23,663 nt of DNA from the NCBI GenBank assembly GCA_904501705.1, contig CAJGCA010000022.1, forward strand, positions 1 to 23,663. Reading direction: 5' to 3'. This stretch comes from Clostridiaceae bacterium (GTDB lineage: Bacteria > Bacillota > Clostridia > Oscillospirales > Acutalibacteraceae). Position numbers and translations under genes: made by a program. This document shows, piece by piece, positions 23,488-23,663 of this stretch. The number at the start of each line of letters is the position of its first letter. Within the stretch, counting starts at the first letter, position 1. The notes beneath the pieces were generated by a model. That model saw only the letters and a list, made by a program, of their open reading frames with translations. It ran no database searches and was not told the DNA's origin.

Positions 23488-23663
23488 ATGAAGAAAAAAC
23501 TTTTGATTATTATAGCTATTGTCTTGGTGCTGATTTTATCGGCTATTGCGTATTTTTTTATTTGGGGCGGAAAACCACAAATTGATAATTTTGCTGACAT
23601 ATCTAATGATTATGAGTGTATTGCCAATGTGGCACTAAATTATTATAACGAATTATCGGTCAA
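23488..23663 (+). CDS. N-terminus of a membrane-anchored or secreted protein, cut by the window edge
   Basis: 58 complete codons are visible. MKKK followed by a 22-residue hydrophobic run (LLIIIAIVLVLILSAIAYFFIW) is an uncleaved anchor or signal peptide; the following part (GGKPQIDNFADISNDYECIA) is polar and would lie outside the cell. There is no lipobox cysteine. AAGGAGGTGA ends about 5 nt before the ATG, a near-perfect ribosome site. The family cannot be told from this fragment. Its upstream module matches the one ahead of the 257-aa gene. Confidence 0.75.
   Translation, partial: MKKKLLIIIAIVLVLILSAIAYFFIWGGKPQIDNFADISNDYECIANVALNYYNELSV

Larger units (their letters stand above)
22316..23663. 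other. AT-rich accessory patch with modular intergenic repeats
   Basis: Composition drops abruptly after addA and stays AT-rich to the window edge. It contains one unknown gene, one truncated gene, and two homologous tail-terminator-promoter modules. No integrase, transposase or tRNA is visible inside the window, so the mobility mechanism, if any, is not shown. Confidence 0.6.

Noticed and set aside
1..23663. CRISPR array, rRNA, tRNA or insertion sequence
   Set aside because: No regularly spaced identical repeats beyond those listed, no rRNA or tRNA signature, and no transposase-like reading frame was seen on either strand.

Overview
The window looks like a chromosomal stretch from a fairly GC-rich member of the Clostridia, most plausibly an Oscillospiraceae/Ruminococcaceae-type gut bacterium. 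This is inferred from AddAB instead of RecBCD, a class A RNase P RNA, an orphan MsmK/UgpC sugar-importer ATPase, a YdbC/PC4 protein, a PspC mini-protein, a DUF4830 protein and Shine-Dalgarno-led genes. Species cannot be named from the sequence alone.

Layout. Positions 1-1220 are AT-rich and accessory in character: a ribbon-helix-helix repressor and an XRE repressor on the minus strand, then a divergent SLOG/DUF1273 (YpsA-like) gene. An array of 21-bp direct repeats overlies the control region between the last two. Positions 1240-5460 hold a PspC-domain membrane protein, a one-TM protein of unknown function, asparagine synthetase AsnB, a secreted DUF4830 protein and an RsuA-type rRNA pseudouridine synthase. 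Positions 5600-8280 carry the sugar-ABC ATPase and a PucR/CdaR-type regulator behind a structured leader of about 225 nt.

Positions 8300-12580 form a division and cell-wall operon: ftsE, ftsX, a coiled-coil M23 peptidase in the EnvC role, and a CtpA/S41-like protein whose catalytic serine appears to be glycine. The first three genes are translationally coupled by ATGA overlaps. A 21-bp bidirectional terminator separates it from a minus-strand block: ydbC-uppP, a DivIVA-like coiled-coil protein that may carry a homopolymer frameshift, and rnpB. Positions 15200-22315 are the addB-addA recombination nuclease pair, transcribed divergently from rnpB.

From 22316 to the end the DNA is AT-rich again. 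It contains one unrecognised gene and the start of a membrane-anchored protein. Each is preceded by a near-identically spaced module: a relic gene tail ending in a QAAIK motif, a hairpin terminator and a sigma-A promoter.

The most interesting signals are the tail-terminator-promoter modules at the right edge, the 21-bp repeat array at the left, the apparent pseudoprotease in the FtsEX operon, the structured leader of the PucR/CdaR-type gene, and a sharply AT-shifted patch inside addA. I saw no CRISPR array, rRNA, tRNA, transposase or integrase gene.
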